Of a DNA stretch of 19,387 nt, positions 1-6,780 are shown piece by piece (position 1 is the stretch's first letter; each line of letters starts with the position of its first letter). Source of the DNA: CAYYKK01 sp964467935. GTDB taxonomy: Bacteria; Myxococcota_A; Polyangia; Polyangiales; Polyangiaceae. The notes beneath the pieces are model-generated. The model had not been told where the DNA came from, searched no databases, and saw only the letters and a program-made list of their open reading frames with translations. Where the stretch lies: NCBI GenBank assembly GCA_964467935.1, contig CAYYKK010000123.1:1-19387 (forward strand). The letters are read 5' to 3'. A program made the translations under genes and the position numbers.

Positions 1-239
1 GCTTGCCCGACGAGGACGCCGATCGCGCCGACGGTCGTGACGCTCGTCGCTTTTCCTCCTGCGCCGCCCGTCGCGAACTTGTAGTCGTCGACGCCGCTCA
101 CGAGCGTGCAGCTGGCGATCGCCGAGGTGAGCGCGAGGGCGCCGATGGCGACGAGAGGGCCGGGGCGGGAGCTCACGCGCGCCCGCGAGCGCGCGGCCGG
201 GGACTTCGACACACCATCGGGGCCGCGAGGTGGCTTCAT
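1..239 (-). CDS. Putative lipoprotein, N-terminal part (cut by left window edge)
   Basis: Reading leftward from the ATG at 239-237 gives an uninterrupted 79-codon frame that runs off the window. The N-terminus is Arg/Lys-rich, then a hydrophobic run ends in LTSAIASC. This is a good lipobox (I-A-S-C, with Cys about residue 44), although the n-region is longer than usual. After the Cys come TLVSGVDDYKF and a flexible GGAGG linker, the style of many large myxobacterial exported lipoproteins. The start overlaps the stop of the upstream TPR/PEGA-like gene as TGATG, so the two are almost certainly co-translated. The right-end lipoprotein (18745 onward) has the same plan: short signal, lipobox, Gly/Ser linker. 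The function cannot be told because the mature domain lies outside the window. Confidence 0.75.
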   Translation of the reverse strand, partial: MKPPRGPDGVSKSPAARSRARVSSRPGPLVAIGALALTSAIASCTLVSGVDDYKFATGGAGGKATSVTTVGAIGVLVGQ

Positions 240-1270
240 CAAAATGCTCCCTTGAGGCCCCAATAGCCGGGGCCGAGCAGAGGCTCGACGGAGTGGGTCT
301 TCGGTCCAGAATGCTCCTTCGACGGCCAAAGCGCCAGGACGAGGCCGGCCGCGACCCCGATTCCGCCGACGACGAACGCGCCGGTCGACACGTTGCCGAG
401 CGTCCGCGCATCGTCGGCGAGCGACTGATCGGACGGGGCGCAACCCACCTTCGTGGGGCAGCGCTTCTCGAGCTCGTTCACCTTGTTGAGCGACGCGACG
501 CCCGCGCTCGTGCCGGCGATGACCCCGGCGCCGCCGATCGCGAACGAGACGATGGCGGGCGCGAGGAGGGGGGGGCCTTGGCTCGGGGCCGATGGCGCCG
601 CGGTGCGTGCGGGCGGCTTCGGCGGGAGCGCGTCGTCGAAGCGCATGTCCACGGTGTGCACCTCGCCGTTCGTCGCGATCACGTCGGCGCTCCGTCCGCG
701 CGCGCCGATCGTCACGAGCACGTGATGCGAGCCTTGTGAGACCAGCGTCGACTCGAGCAGAGGCTTGGGGGCCCCGCCGTCGATCGAGATCATCGCGTCG
801 TCACGCTTGGCGCCGTGGAGCACGACCGCGATCTTCGCGAGCTTCGGCGCGATCGCGGCGAGCTCGTCGGCCGCGAGCCGCTGCGCCTCGCGAAACTCGT
901 CCGGCGCGTAGTTCGGGATCGTCTCGCCGACGAGGCGCTCGTAGTCGTCCGCGGCGCGGGCGATCTCGCCGATGTCGCGATAGGCGCGAGCGAGGTAGAG
1001 CAAGTGCGTCGGCGCGTGGAACTTGGCTTCGGCTTGCTCGAGCTTGGCGATGCCGTCCGCCGCCCTGCCGCCGTCGAGCAAGGCGATGCCCTCCTCGGCG
1101 AGCTTGCGCGCGGCGGCGCGCACCGCGGCGCTGTCCTCTTTCGGGGCGTCCGCCCTCTCGCCGGGCGGCTTGTCGCCGGGGCTCGCGGAGGCGTCGCGCG
1201 GCGCGACGAACAACGCGAGCCCAACGGCGAACACGAGACTCGAAGCCCCCGTCCGCCAGGTCGATGTCAC
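239..1270 (-). CDS. Exported TPR / PEGA-like protein with two C-terminal membrane helices
   Basis: This 343-residue protein starts at a GTG (1270-1268) and has a signal peptide ending near ASA (residue 29). Residues about 45-125 are alpha-helical TPR-like repeats (LAEEGIALLDGGRAADGIAK, then HLLYLARAYRDIGEIARAA). Residues about 145-215 look like a PEGA-type beta domain (ISIDGGAPKPLLESTLVSQG, then HHVLVTIGARG). A Pro/Ala linker follows, then two hydrophobic helices (PAIVSFAIGGAGVIAGTSAG and FVVGGIGVAAGLVLAL) separated by a polar loop with two Cys. It ends in a short aromatic tail, GYWGLKGAF. The same domain order recurs at 16255-17289, so the two are paralogues. In myxobacteria such proteins often sit next to Ser/Thr kinases. 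A role as an envelope scaffold or sensor is inference. It is co-translated with the lipoprotein downstream. Confidence 0.88.
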   Translation of the reverse strand: MTSTWRTGASSLVFAVGLALFVAPRDASASPGDKPPGERADAPKEDSAAVRAAARKLAEEGIALLDGGRAADGIAKLEQAEAKFHAPTHLLYLARAYRDIGEIARAADDYERLVGETIPNYAPDEFREAQRLAADELAAIAPKLAKIAVVLHGAKRDDAMISIDGGAPKPLLESTLVSQGSHHVLVTIGARGRSADVIATNGEVHTVDMRFDDALPPKPPARTAAPSAPSQGPPLLAPAIVSFAIGGAGVIAGTSAGVASLNKVNELEKRCPTKVGCAPSDQSLADDARTLGNVSTGAFVVGGIGVAAGLVLALWPSKEHSGPKTHSVEPLLGPGYWGLKGAF

Positions 1271-1337
1271 GCGGCGAGGCTACCTGGCCCGCCGGCGCTT
1301 CGGAAGGAATTCGCGCATCGAGCCGGGCGCGGAGCTT

Positions 1338-2516
1338 TCAGAACGCGTTGTGCCCCGTGAGCGCGTTGCCGAGGATGAGGGTGTGCACCTCGTCCGTGCC
1401 CTCGTAGGTGTAGACGCTCTCGAGGTTCAGCATGTGACGCACGGGCGGGTACTCGAGGAGGATGCCGTTCGCCCCGTGCAGGTTGCGCGCGACGCGGGCG
1501 ATCTCGAGCGCCCAACCCACGTTGTTCTTCTTGCAGAGCGACACCTGGACCGGCGACAGCTCGCCGCGCTCCTTCAGGCGCGCGTAGTGCAGCGCCATGA
1601 TCTTGCCCTTCGCGATCTCGCTCGCCATGGTGACGATCTTCTGTTGCACGAGCTGCTTGGATGCGATGGGCGCGCCGAACGCCGTTCGCTCGCGCGTGTA
1701 CGACAGGACGGAGTCGAAGCAGGCGCGCGCGGCGCCGAGCGCGCCGAACGCGATGCCGAAGCGCGCCTGCGTGAGGCACGACAGCGGTCCCTTGAGCCCG
1801 ACGACGCCGGGCAGGACGTTCTCCTCGGGCACGCGCACGTCGGTGAGGACGATCTCGCCGGTAGGGCTCGCGCGGAGGCTCATCTTGCCGTGCATGGTCG
1901 GCGTCTCGAAGCCCTTCATGCCCCGCTCGACGATGAAGCCGCGGATCGAGCTCGCGTCGCCGTCGTCGGTCTTCGCCCACACGACGGCGAGGTGCGCGAC
2001 GGGCGCGCTCGTGATCCACATCTTCGCGCCGTTCAAGACCCAGTCCTTGCCGTCCTTGCGCGCGCGCGTCTTCATCGCGCCCGGGTCGCTCCCGGCGTCC
2101 GGCTCGGTGAGCCCGAAGCAGCCGATGAGCTCGGCCTTCGCCATGCGCGGGAGGAACTTCTCCTTCTGCGCCTCCGAGCCGAACTTCCAGATCGGGTACA
2201 TGGCGAGGCTGCCCTGGACGCTCGCGAAGCTGCGGAGGCCGCTGTCGCCGTACTCGAGCTCTTCGAGCGCGATGCCGTAGGCGGCCGGCGTCATGCCCGC
2301 GCAGCCGTAGCCCGTCAGCGAGGCGCCGAGCAGGCCCATCTCGGCGATCTCGGGGATGAGATCGGTCGGGAACTGCTCCTTCGCGAAGAGCTCTTGGGCC
2401 CGCGGCAGGTAGCGCTCCTTCACGAAGCGCCGCACGGTGGACTGCACCATGCGCTCCTCCTCGGTCAACAGATCGTCGATCGCGATGAGGGCATCCAGAC
2501 TGATCGGCTCGGCCAT
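1338..2516 (-). CDS. gcdH: Glutaryl-CoA dehydrogenase
   Basis: This acyl-CoA dehydrogenase-fold flavoenzyme would oxidise and decarboxylate glutaryl-CoA to crotonyl-CoA, passing electrons to ETF. The assignment rests on near-diagnostic stretches of the GcdH subfamily: LEYGDSGLRSFASVQGSLAM, the FAD motif GLTEPDAGSDP, ARFGIAFGALGAA, SYTRERTAFGAPIASKQLVQ, and the C-terminal TYEGTDEVHTLILG followed by ALTGHNAF. The Glu of TYEGT (about residue 372) is the position of the catalytic base. With the ATG at 2516 (MAEPISL) the protein is 392 residues, normal for the family. An in-frame ATG at 2555 would add 13 poorly conserved residues, and neither start has a clear Shine-Dalgarno. It lies 78 nt downstream of the crotonase gene on the same strand and is probably co-transcribed with it. 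Pathways that use it include lysine/tryptophan and benzoyl-CoA-type degradation. Confidence 0.95.
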   Translation of the reverse strand: MAEPISLDALIAIDDLLTEEERMVQSTVRRFVKERYLPRAQELFAKEQFPTDLIPEIAEMGLLGASLTGYGCAGMTPAAYGIALEELEYGDSGLRSFASVQGSLAMYPIWKFGSEAQKEKFLPRMAKAELIGCFGLTEPDAGSDPGAMKTRARKDGKDWVLNGAKMWITSAPVAHLAVVWAKTDDGDASSIRGFIVERGMKGFETPTMHGKMSLRASPTGEIVLTDVRVPEENVLPGVVGLKGPLSCLTQARFGIAFGALGAARACFDSVLSYTRERTAFGAPIASKQLVQQKIVTMASEIAKGKIMALHYARLKERGELSPVQVSLCKKNNVGWALEIARVARNLHGANGILLEYPPVRHMLNLESVYTYEGTDEVHTLILGNALTGHNAF

Positions 2517-2594
2517 GCGCGCGGCGTAGTGCGACCGCTCCGGGGCTGCAACCATCGCGGCCGCGCGGCGAGAGGGCTCGACGCTTCGGCCGGC

Positions 2595-3290
2595 TCAGCG
2601 CTTCAGGAACTGGCCGAGGAGACCGCGCCGCGTGCACCAGAGCGGGAGCATCACGTCTCGGAACGCCTGCATCTCGGCCTCGTGCAGATCGAGGACCCCT
2701 TCGCGCAGCGCGCGCTTGGTCGCGCGGTAGGTCTCGCGAGGGTGCGAGGCGAGGCGCGACAGGATCTCCCGTGAGAGCGAGGCGGCGTCGTCGGAGACCT
2801 CGTCGACGAGGCCGAGGCGGAGCGCGACGTCGGGCGCGTAGAGGCCGCCCTCGAGGAGCACTCGGTGGAGCGCCGAGGGCGCGAGGCGCGCCCGCGCGAG
2901 CTTGAAGATGCGGGGCGGGAACTCGAGGCCGAGCGCGACCTCGTTCAACCCGATGCGGACCGCGGGGCTCGAGGTCGCGACGCGGACGTCGGCGCAGAGC
3001 GCGAGGATGCAGCCGCCGGCGATCGCGTGGCCGTTCACGTGCGCGACGACGGGCGCGGGGTGATGGAACAGCGCGAGGACGAGGTCGTCGAGCGTCTCGA
3101 GGTAGCGCGCGAGCCCGTCGTCGTCGAGCGAGGCGATCTCCTTGAGGTGCAGGCCCGCGGAGAAGGCGTCGCCTCGGCCGGTGAGGAGCACGGGCTCGTC
3201 CTTCGCGTCGGCGAGCGCGTCGAGGGTCGCGCGCATCACGCTCGTGCTGAGCGCGTTCTTGCCCGAGCCGTCGAGGACGATCTCTCTCAT
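2595..3290 (-). CDS. Crotonase-family protein, probable delta3-delta2-enoyl-CoA isomerase type
   Basis: This 231-residue crotonase-fold enzyme has oxyanion-hole segments GRGDAFSAGLHLKEI (about 38-52) and VNGHAIAGGCILALCAD (about 85-101). By eye alignment to rat enoyl-CoA hydratase, the first catalytic Glu (E144) is Ile95 here, while the second (E164) is kept as Glu117 in IGLNEVALG. One Glu in a GLNE setting, followed by a GLVDEV segment, is what I remember from mitochondrial delta3-delta2-enoyl-CoA isomerases. An isomerase therefore fits better than a hydratase. The N-terminus is a little short for the family. The start codon at 3290 is overlapped by a five-codon upstream frame (ATG at 3301 to TGA at 3289-3287). 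It is followed on the same strand by gcdH, so both probably handle CoA thioesters of ring-opened or unsaturated acids. Confidence 0.88.
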   Translation of the reverse strand: MREIVLDGSGKNALSTSVMRATLDALADAKDEPVLLTGRGDAFSAGLHLKEIASLDDDGLARYLETLDDLVLALFHHPAPVVAHVNGHAIAGGCILALCADVRVATSSPAVRIGLNEVALGLEFPPRIFKLARARLAPSALHRVLLEGGLYAPDVALRLGLVDEVSDDAASLSREILSRLASHPRETYRATKRALREGVLDLHEAEMQAFRDVMLPLWCTRRGLLGQFLKR

Positions 3291-3362
3291 CCCTCGCTCA
3301 TACCACGGCTCGGCCGCGCGATTGTTGGCCCTGGGATGCGCCGGTTGCTAACGGCCTCTCCC

Positions 3363-5114
3363 ATGCGAGCCGTCTTGTCGCTCCCGCCGGTGCTCGCGCT
3401 CGCCACGTTGAGCGCGAGCTGTCCGCACCCCCAGCGGGCGTCGCTGCTCGAGGCTCCCTCCGAGCGCGCCGAGGCGACGCTCGGGGCGAAGGTGCGCGCG
3501 CTCGGCGATCGCGCGTCGCGCTCGATCGTGGTGCGGGCCGTCGCGGTGGAGGTGGAACGAGCCCCGACGGACGTGAACGCGAGGGCGGACGCCGATCCAG
3601 ACGAAGGCTCGGCGAGCGCTTGGGGGGTGCCGGCGCTGCCGCGCGATCTGCCGAGCTTGCCCGATCCGACGTCGGGGTCCCCGGAGATCATGGACGTCCC
3701 GGCGCCCGACGCGCAGGACGCGAAGTCCGAGAGCGATCCGGTCGCCTGGGTGAACGATCTCGCGGCGGGCGCGAGCGAGAAGCTCTTCACGTCGCGGGGC
3801 CCCAAGCTCGTCAGCATCGCGAAGGAGACTTGGGTCTTCGAGAAGCCGCAGTGGAAGAGCCGGCGCATCGGCTACCTCCGGGCTGGCGCTTCGGTGGGCC
3901 GCAGCGACGACGCCGTGGGCTACCAGAGCTGCAAGGGCGGCTGGTACGCCGTCGAGCCCCGGGGCTACGTGTGCGTCAACGCCGCCGCGTCGCTCGATCC
4001 CAACCACCCCGTCGCGATCCTGTCGAGGACCCGACCCAAGATGGATGGTCTGCCGTACGGCTACGTGATCGCGCGCATCCCCGGGCCGCCGATGTACGCG
4101 CACGTCCCGAGCGACGCAGAGCAGCGCAAGGTCGAGACCGACCTCGGCTTCCATCTCCGTCAGGCGAAGGCGCTCGAGCACGACAAGGACTTCGTGGCGC
4201 CGCCCGATCCCGAGGCGATGTGGGACGAGCTGTCGGGAGATCGCGCGCTGCCGGGGCTCGGCGACGAGGCGCCGCGCTCACCGACGGATCTCTTGCTCGG
4301 GCGGGCGAAGCCTCGCGCGGGCTTCGCCCTCCTCACGCAGTTCGACGTCGGTGGGCGTCGCTTCGGCCTCACGACGCAGCTCTTCGTCGTCCCGCTCGAT
4401 CGCACGCGCTGGATCTCGGGCTCGACGTTTCATGGCATCGAGCTCGGCGACGACGTGACGCTGCCGGTGGCGTTCGTGATGAAGCACCACGCGAAGCGCT
4501 TCGAGGGGGACGACGCTGGCCACCGCCATCCCGGCGCGGAGCTCGGCTTTCGCGAGGCCGTGCCGCTCAGCGGTCGGACCTCGGCCGATGGCCAGTTCTA
4601 CGAGGCGAAGGACGGGTCGTGGGTGCGCGCCGAGGACGTGCGCCGCATCGATCCGATGCATCGCGCGCCCGTGTGGGCGGTCCCCGGGCGCAAGTGGGTC
4701 GACGTGTCGATCCTGAAGCAAGCGCTGGTCGCTTACGAAGGGAAGAAGCCCGTGTACGTCACGCTGGTCTCGACGGGGGCCGACGGGCTCGGCGACCCCA
4801 AGAAGACGCACTCGACGATCCAAGGCGTGTTCCTCATCCACACGAAGCACGTGACGGTCACGATGGACAACGACGAGAAGGACGACGAGTTCGATCTCCG
4901 CGACGTGCCCTTCGTGCAGTACTTCACCGAGGGCTACGCGCTCCACGCGGCCTATTGGCACGACGACTTCGGGACGCCGCGGAGCCACGGGTGCGTGAAC
5001 ATGGCGCCCATCGACGCCGCTTGGATGTTCGGCTTCACGACGCCCGAGGTGCCGAAGGGGTGGCACGCGGCGATGAGCCTCAAGAAGGGCACGCTGGTGC
5101 ACACGCACCCGTAG
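3363..5114 (+). CDS. Exported L,D-transpeptidase (YkuD) with SH3-like domain
   Basis: Counted from the ATG at 3363 the protein has 583 residues. Residues 1-20 form a hydrophobic signal ending in LSASC, so lipid attachment at Cys20 is possible, though Ser at -3 is atypical. A low-complexity acidic/Pro-rich linker runs to about 150. An SH3-like module follows at about 154-212 (KETWVFEKPQWKSRRIGYLR, then GGWYAV and GYVCVN). The YkuD catalytic domain is at about 445-583. Its signature is His528 followed by SHGCVN, with the nucleophile Cys544 and His542. Such enzymes form 3-3 peptidoglycan cross-links or attach proteins to peptidoglycan in the periplasm. The ATG at 3336 is an alternative start that adds nine residues. 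The reading frame stays open far upstream, but that part is antisense to the crotonase gene and not protein-like. It is followed by a cell-wall deacetylase on the same strand. Confidence 0.92.
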   Translation: MRAVLSLPPVLALATLSASCPHPQRASLLEAPSERAEATLGAKVRALGDRASRSIVVRAVAVEVERAPTDVNARADADPDEGSASAWGVPALPRDLPSLPDPTSGSPEIMDVPAPDAQDAKSESDPVAWVNDLAAGASEKLFTSRGPKLVSIAKETWVFEKPQWKSRRIGYLRAGASVGRSDDAVGYQSCKGGWYAVEPRGYVCVNAAASLDPNHPVAILSRTRPKMDGLPYGYVIARIPGPPMYAHVPSDAEQRKVETDLGFHLRQAKALEHDKDFVAPPDPEAMWDELSGDRALPGLGDEAPRSPTDLLLGRAKPRAGFALLTQFDVGGRRFGLTTQLFVVPLDRTRWISGSTFHGIELGDDVTLPVAFVMKHHAKRFEGDDAGHRHPGAELGFREAVPLSGRTSADGQFYEAKDGSWVRAEDVRRIDPMHRAPVWAVPGRKWVDVSILKQALVAYEGKKPVYVTLVSTGADGLGDPKKTHSTIQGVFLIHTKHVTVTMDNDEKDDEFDLRDVPFVQYFTEGYALHAAYWHDDFGTPRSHGCVNMAPIDAAWMFGFTTPEVPKGWHAAMSLKKGTLVHTHP

Positions 5115-5172
5115 CCTCTTTTCGACGGACGAGCCTGTCCATCCCGGTGGTCGCGCGGTGACTCCGTTCGTC

Positions 5173-5328
5173 ATGGAGATGCATCGCAGTTGGCTCTTCG
5201 CGCTGGGGTGTCTGACCGCCGTCCTCGCGGCCCTCTGGGCGGCGGCGCAGCACGTCGAGCGCGACGCACCGCCGCCGCTCCGACCGGCGCTCACGCACCC
5301 CGCGCGCCTCGAGGCTCCGCGCCGCTGA
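5173..5328 (+). CDS. Possible small single-span membrane protein
   Basis: This short frame of 51 codons runs from the ATG at 5173 (MEMHRSW) to the TGA at 5326-5328; a GTG at 5158 would add five residues. It encodes one good hydrophobic helix (SWLFALGCLTAVLAALWAAA) and then a Pro/Arg-rich polar tail. There is no convincing Shine-Dalgarno. It lies in the 283-base gap between the L,D-transpeptidase and the deacetylase, and it is in the same reading frame as the deacetylase, separated only by this TGA and 23 sense codons. It might be an independent membrane peptide, or the detached N-terminal anchor of the deacetylase. I do not recognise it as a known family. The codon usage fits the genome, but in DNA this GC-rich that is weak evidence. 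Confidence 0.4.
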   Translation: MEMHRSWLFALGCLTAVLAALWAAAQHVERDAPPPLRPALTHPARLEAPRR

Positions 5329-5397
5329 GCGCCGGAGTCCGCCGGCGCGACGGGCAGGTGGTCAAGCGTCGCCCGGACTGGTACGACGACCCGAAGG

Positions 5398-6024
5398 ATG
5401 CGGCGTCTCTGGCCCGTGGTCGCCGCGCTGAGCCGCGGGCGCGTGATCTACAAGGATCGCTCGGGGCGCCGCCGGCTGTTCCTCACCTTCGACGACGGCC
5501 CGCACCCGGACGTCACGCCCAAGCTCTTGGACCTGCTCGAGCGTCACGGCGTGAAGGCGACGTTCTTCATGGTCGGGCGTGAGATGTGCCGCTCGCCCGA
5601 GATCGTCGCCGCGGTGCTCGCTCGGGGGCACGAGATCGGCAACCACTCGATGACCCATCGACGGTTCAGCTGGGCCACGTCCCGCGCCAAGCTCCGCGAG
5701 ATCGACGAGGTCGATCGCCTCTTGGAGAGCCACGGCGCGCCGAGGACCGGCGCGTTTCGCCTCCCGTTCGCGGAGGACTCGGTGCGCCTCTTGATCGGAT
5801 CCGTGCTGGCGGGGCGCCGGGTCGCGCTCTGGTCGCGCGACAGCCTCGACTACCGGCTCGACGGCGAAGAGGTCGCTCGACGCTTGGAGGCGCGACCCGT
5901 CGAGCCGGGGGACGTGCTGCTCTTCCACGACGACGGACCCTCCGCGCTCGTCGCCCTCGAGGCGCTCTTGCCCCGCTGGCGCGCGGAGGGCTACTCGTTC
6001 GGCGTCCTCTCCGAGATCCGCTGA
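5398..6024 (+). CDS. Polysaccharide deacetylase (NodB/CE4 family)
   Basis: This 208-residue metal-dependent deacetylase of N-acetylated sugars (peptidoglycan, chitin-like or capsular polymers) has the CE4 motifs in order. Motif 1 is TFDDGPHPD (catalytic Asp32, metal Asp33). Motif 2 is GNHSMTH (metal His83 and His87). Motif 3 is FRLPFAED, a variant of the usual R-x-P-x-G. Motif 4 is a WSRDSLDYR region and motif 5 is LLFHDDG (His177). ATG 5398 is the only in-frame start after the TGA at 5326. It has no properly spaced ribosome site, only AGG directly against the ATG. No signal peptide is visible, so as drawn the enzyme would be cytoplasmic unless the preceding membrane ORF once belonged to it. 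It converges on the methyltransferase gene, with only 19 bases between the two stops. Confidence 0.92.
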   Translation: MRRLWPVVAALSRGRVIYKDRSGRRRLFLTFDDGPHPDVTPKLLDLLERHGVKATFFMVGREMCRSPEIVAAVLARGHEIGNHSMTHRRFSWATSRAKLREIDEVDRLLESHGAPRTGAFRLPFAEDSVRLLIGSVLAGRRVALWSRDSLDYRLDGEEVARRLEARPVEPGDVLLFHDDGPSALVALEALLPRWRAEGYSFGVLSEIR

Positions 6025-6046
6025 GCGGACCCTCCGCCGCGGCTCA
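6022..6046. terminator. Inverted repeats between convergent genes, possible weak bidirectional terminator
   Basis: The stops of the deacetylase (6022-6024) and of the methyltransferase (6046-6044) face each other. GCGGA (6025-6029) and TCCGC (6033-6037) form a perfect 5-bp stem with a CCC loop. As an alternative, TGAGC (6022-6026) can pair with GCTCA (6042-6046), which includes both stop codons. There is no T-run on either strand, so this is not a classical intrinsic terminator. Short inverted repeats are common by chance at this GC content. Confidence 0.3.
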
Positions 6047-6778
6047 CGTCCGGCGCGCGCTGACGACGACGGCCCGCGCGAACGGTCCCTCGAAGACGCC
6101 CCGGTGGAGATCGACCTCGAACCCTTTCCAGCGGAGCAGGCGCTCGACGTCCGGGAGGAGGAACGTGAGGTAGTACATGATGAACGGCGGCGAGACGAAG
6201 GCGTTCCGCGCCCGCATGAGCGCGTTGAAGCCTCGCGCCACGAGCGCCCTCGGATCGTGGAGCGCAGGTCGGTCGGCCGTCACGAAGACGAACCGACCTC
6301 CGGGCACCAGCGCGCGACGGACGAGGTCGACGAAGCGCGGCTCCGCTTCGGGCAGGATGTGCCCGAACGCGCCGAAGCACGTCACGAGGTCGAACTCCTT
6401 ATCGAAGTCCATCGAGAAGACGTCCTTCTCCACGAGCTCGATCGAAGGCGACGCCTTCGGGCTCGCGGGGCCGAACGTGGTCGTGAGCCCGAGCCGGCGC
6501 TTGGCCTCTTCGAGCATGCCGGGGCTGAAGTCCAAGCCGACGACGCGCTCGCGCGTGCGCTTCTCGAGGGCGAGGAGGCCCGCGCCGGTGCCGCAGCAGA
6601 GATCGAGCGAAGCGCGGACCGGATCGGGTACGAGCGCCAGGCTCCCGTCGATGACCACGTCCGGCGTCCGAAACGGCGTCCGGTCGAACTTGGGCGCGAG
6701 CGCGTCGTAGCCGTCGCGCGTGGAGGAGAGCGCCTGCTTCACGAGCTCGACGAACGTGGGGCCGCCCTCGTCGAACAT
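6044..6778 (-). CDS. Class I SAM-dependent methyltransferase
   Basis: This 244-residue protein has a Rossmann-type SAM-binding core: motif I is LDLCCGTGAGLLALE (about 58-72), the acidic end of strand 2 is GLDFSPGML (Asp83), and the strand 4 region is FDLVTCFGAFGHILPEAEPR. The post-motif RRALVPGGRFVFVTADRP is typical of UbiE/Methyltransf_11/25-like small-molecule enzymes. The C-terminal part has an aromatic patch (SPPFIMYYLTFLLPDVERLL) that may shape the substrate pocket. The substrate cannot be told from sequence. The start ATG at 6778 lies two bases after the creatininase stop (TGA-cc-ATG), so it is translationally coupled and is the last gene of the eight-gene minus-strand operon. This suggests its substrate is an intermediate or product of that pathway. 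Confidence 0.9.
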   Translation of the reverse strand: MFDEGGPTFVELVKQALSSTRDGYDALAPKFDRTPFRTPDVVIDGSLALVPDPVRASLDLCCGTGAGLLALEKRTRERVVGLDFSPGMLEEAKRRLGLTTTFGPASPKASPSIELVEKDVFSMDFDKEFDLVTCFGAFGHILPEAEPRFVDLVRRALVPGGRFVFVTADRPALHDPRALVARGFNALMRARNAFVSPPFIMYYLTFLLPDVERLLRWKGFEVDLHRGVFEGPFARAVVVSARRT

Positions 6779-6780
6779 GG

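Noticed and set aside
1023..2774. Long plus-strand open frame of 583 codons opposite gcdH
   Set aside because: Antisense shadow of the TPR/PEGA-like gene and gcdH. Its composition is Arg/Ala/Glu/Asp-repetitive with no domain, while the minus-strand frame is a clear glutaryl-CoA dehydrogenase.
2865..3362. N-terminal extension of the L,D-transpeptidase frame
   Set aside because: Antisense to the crotonase gene, Arg/Glu-rich and not protein-like. A signal sequence begins at 3363 (or 3336).
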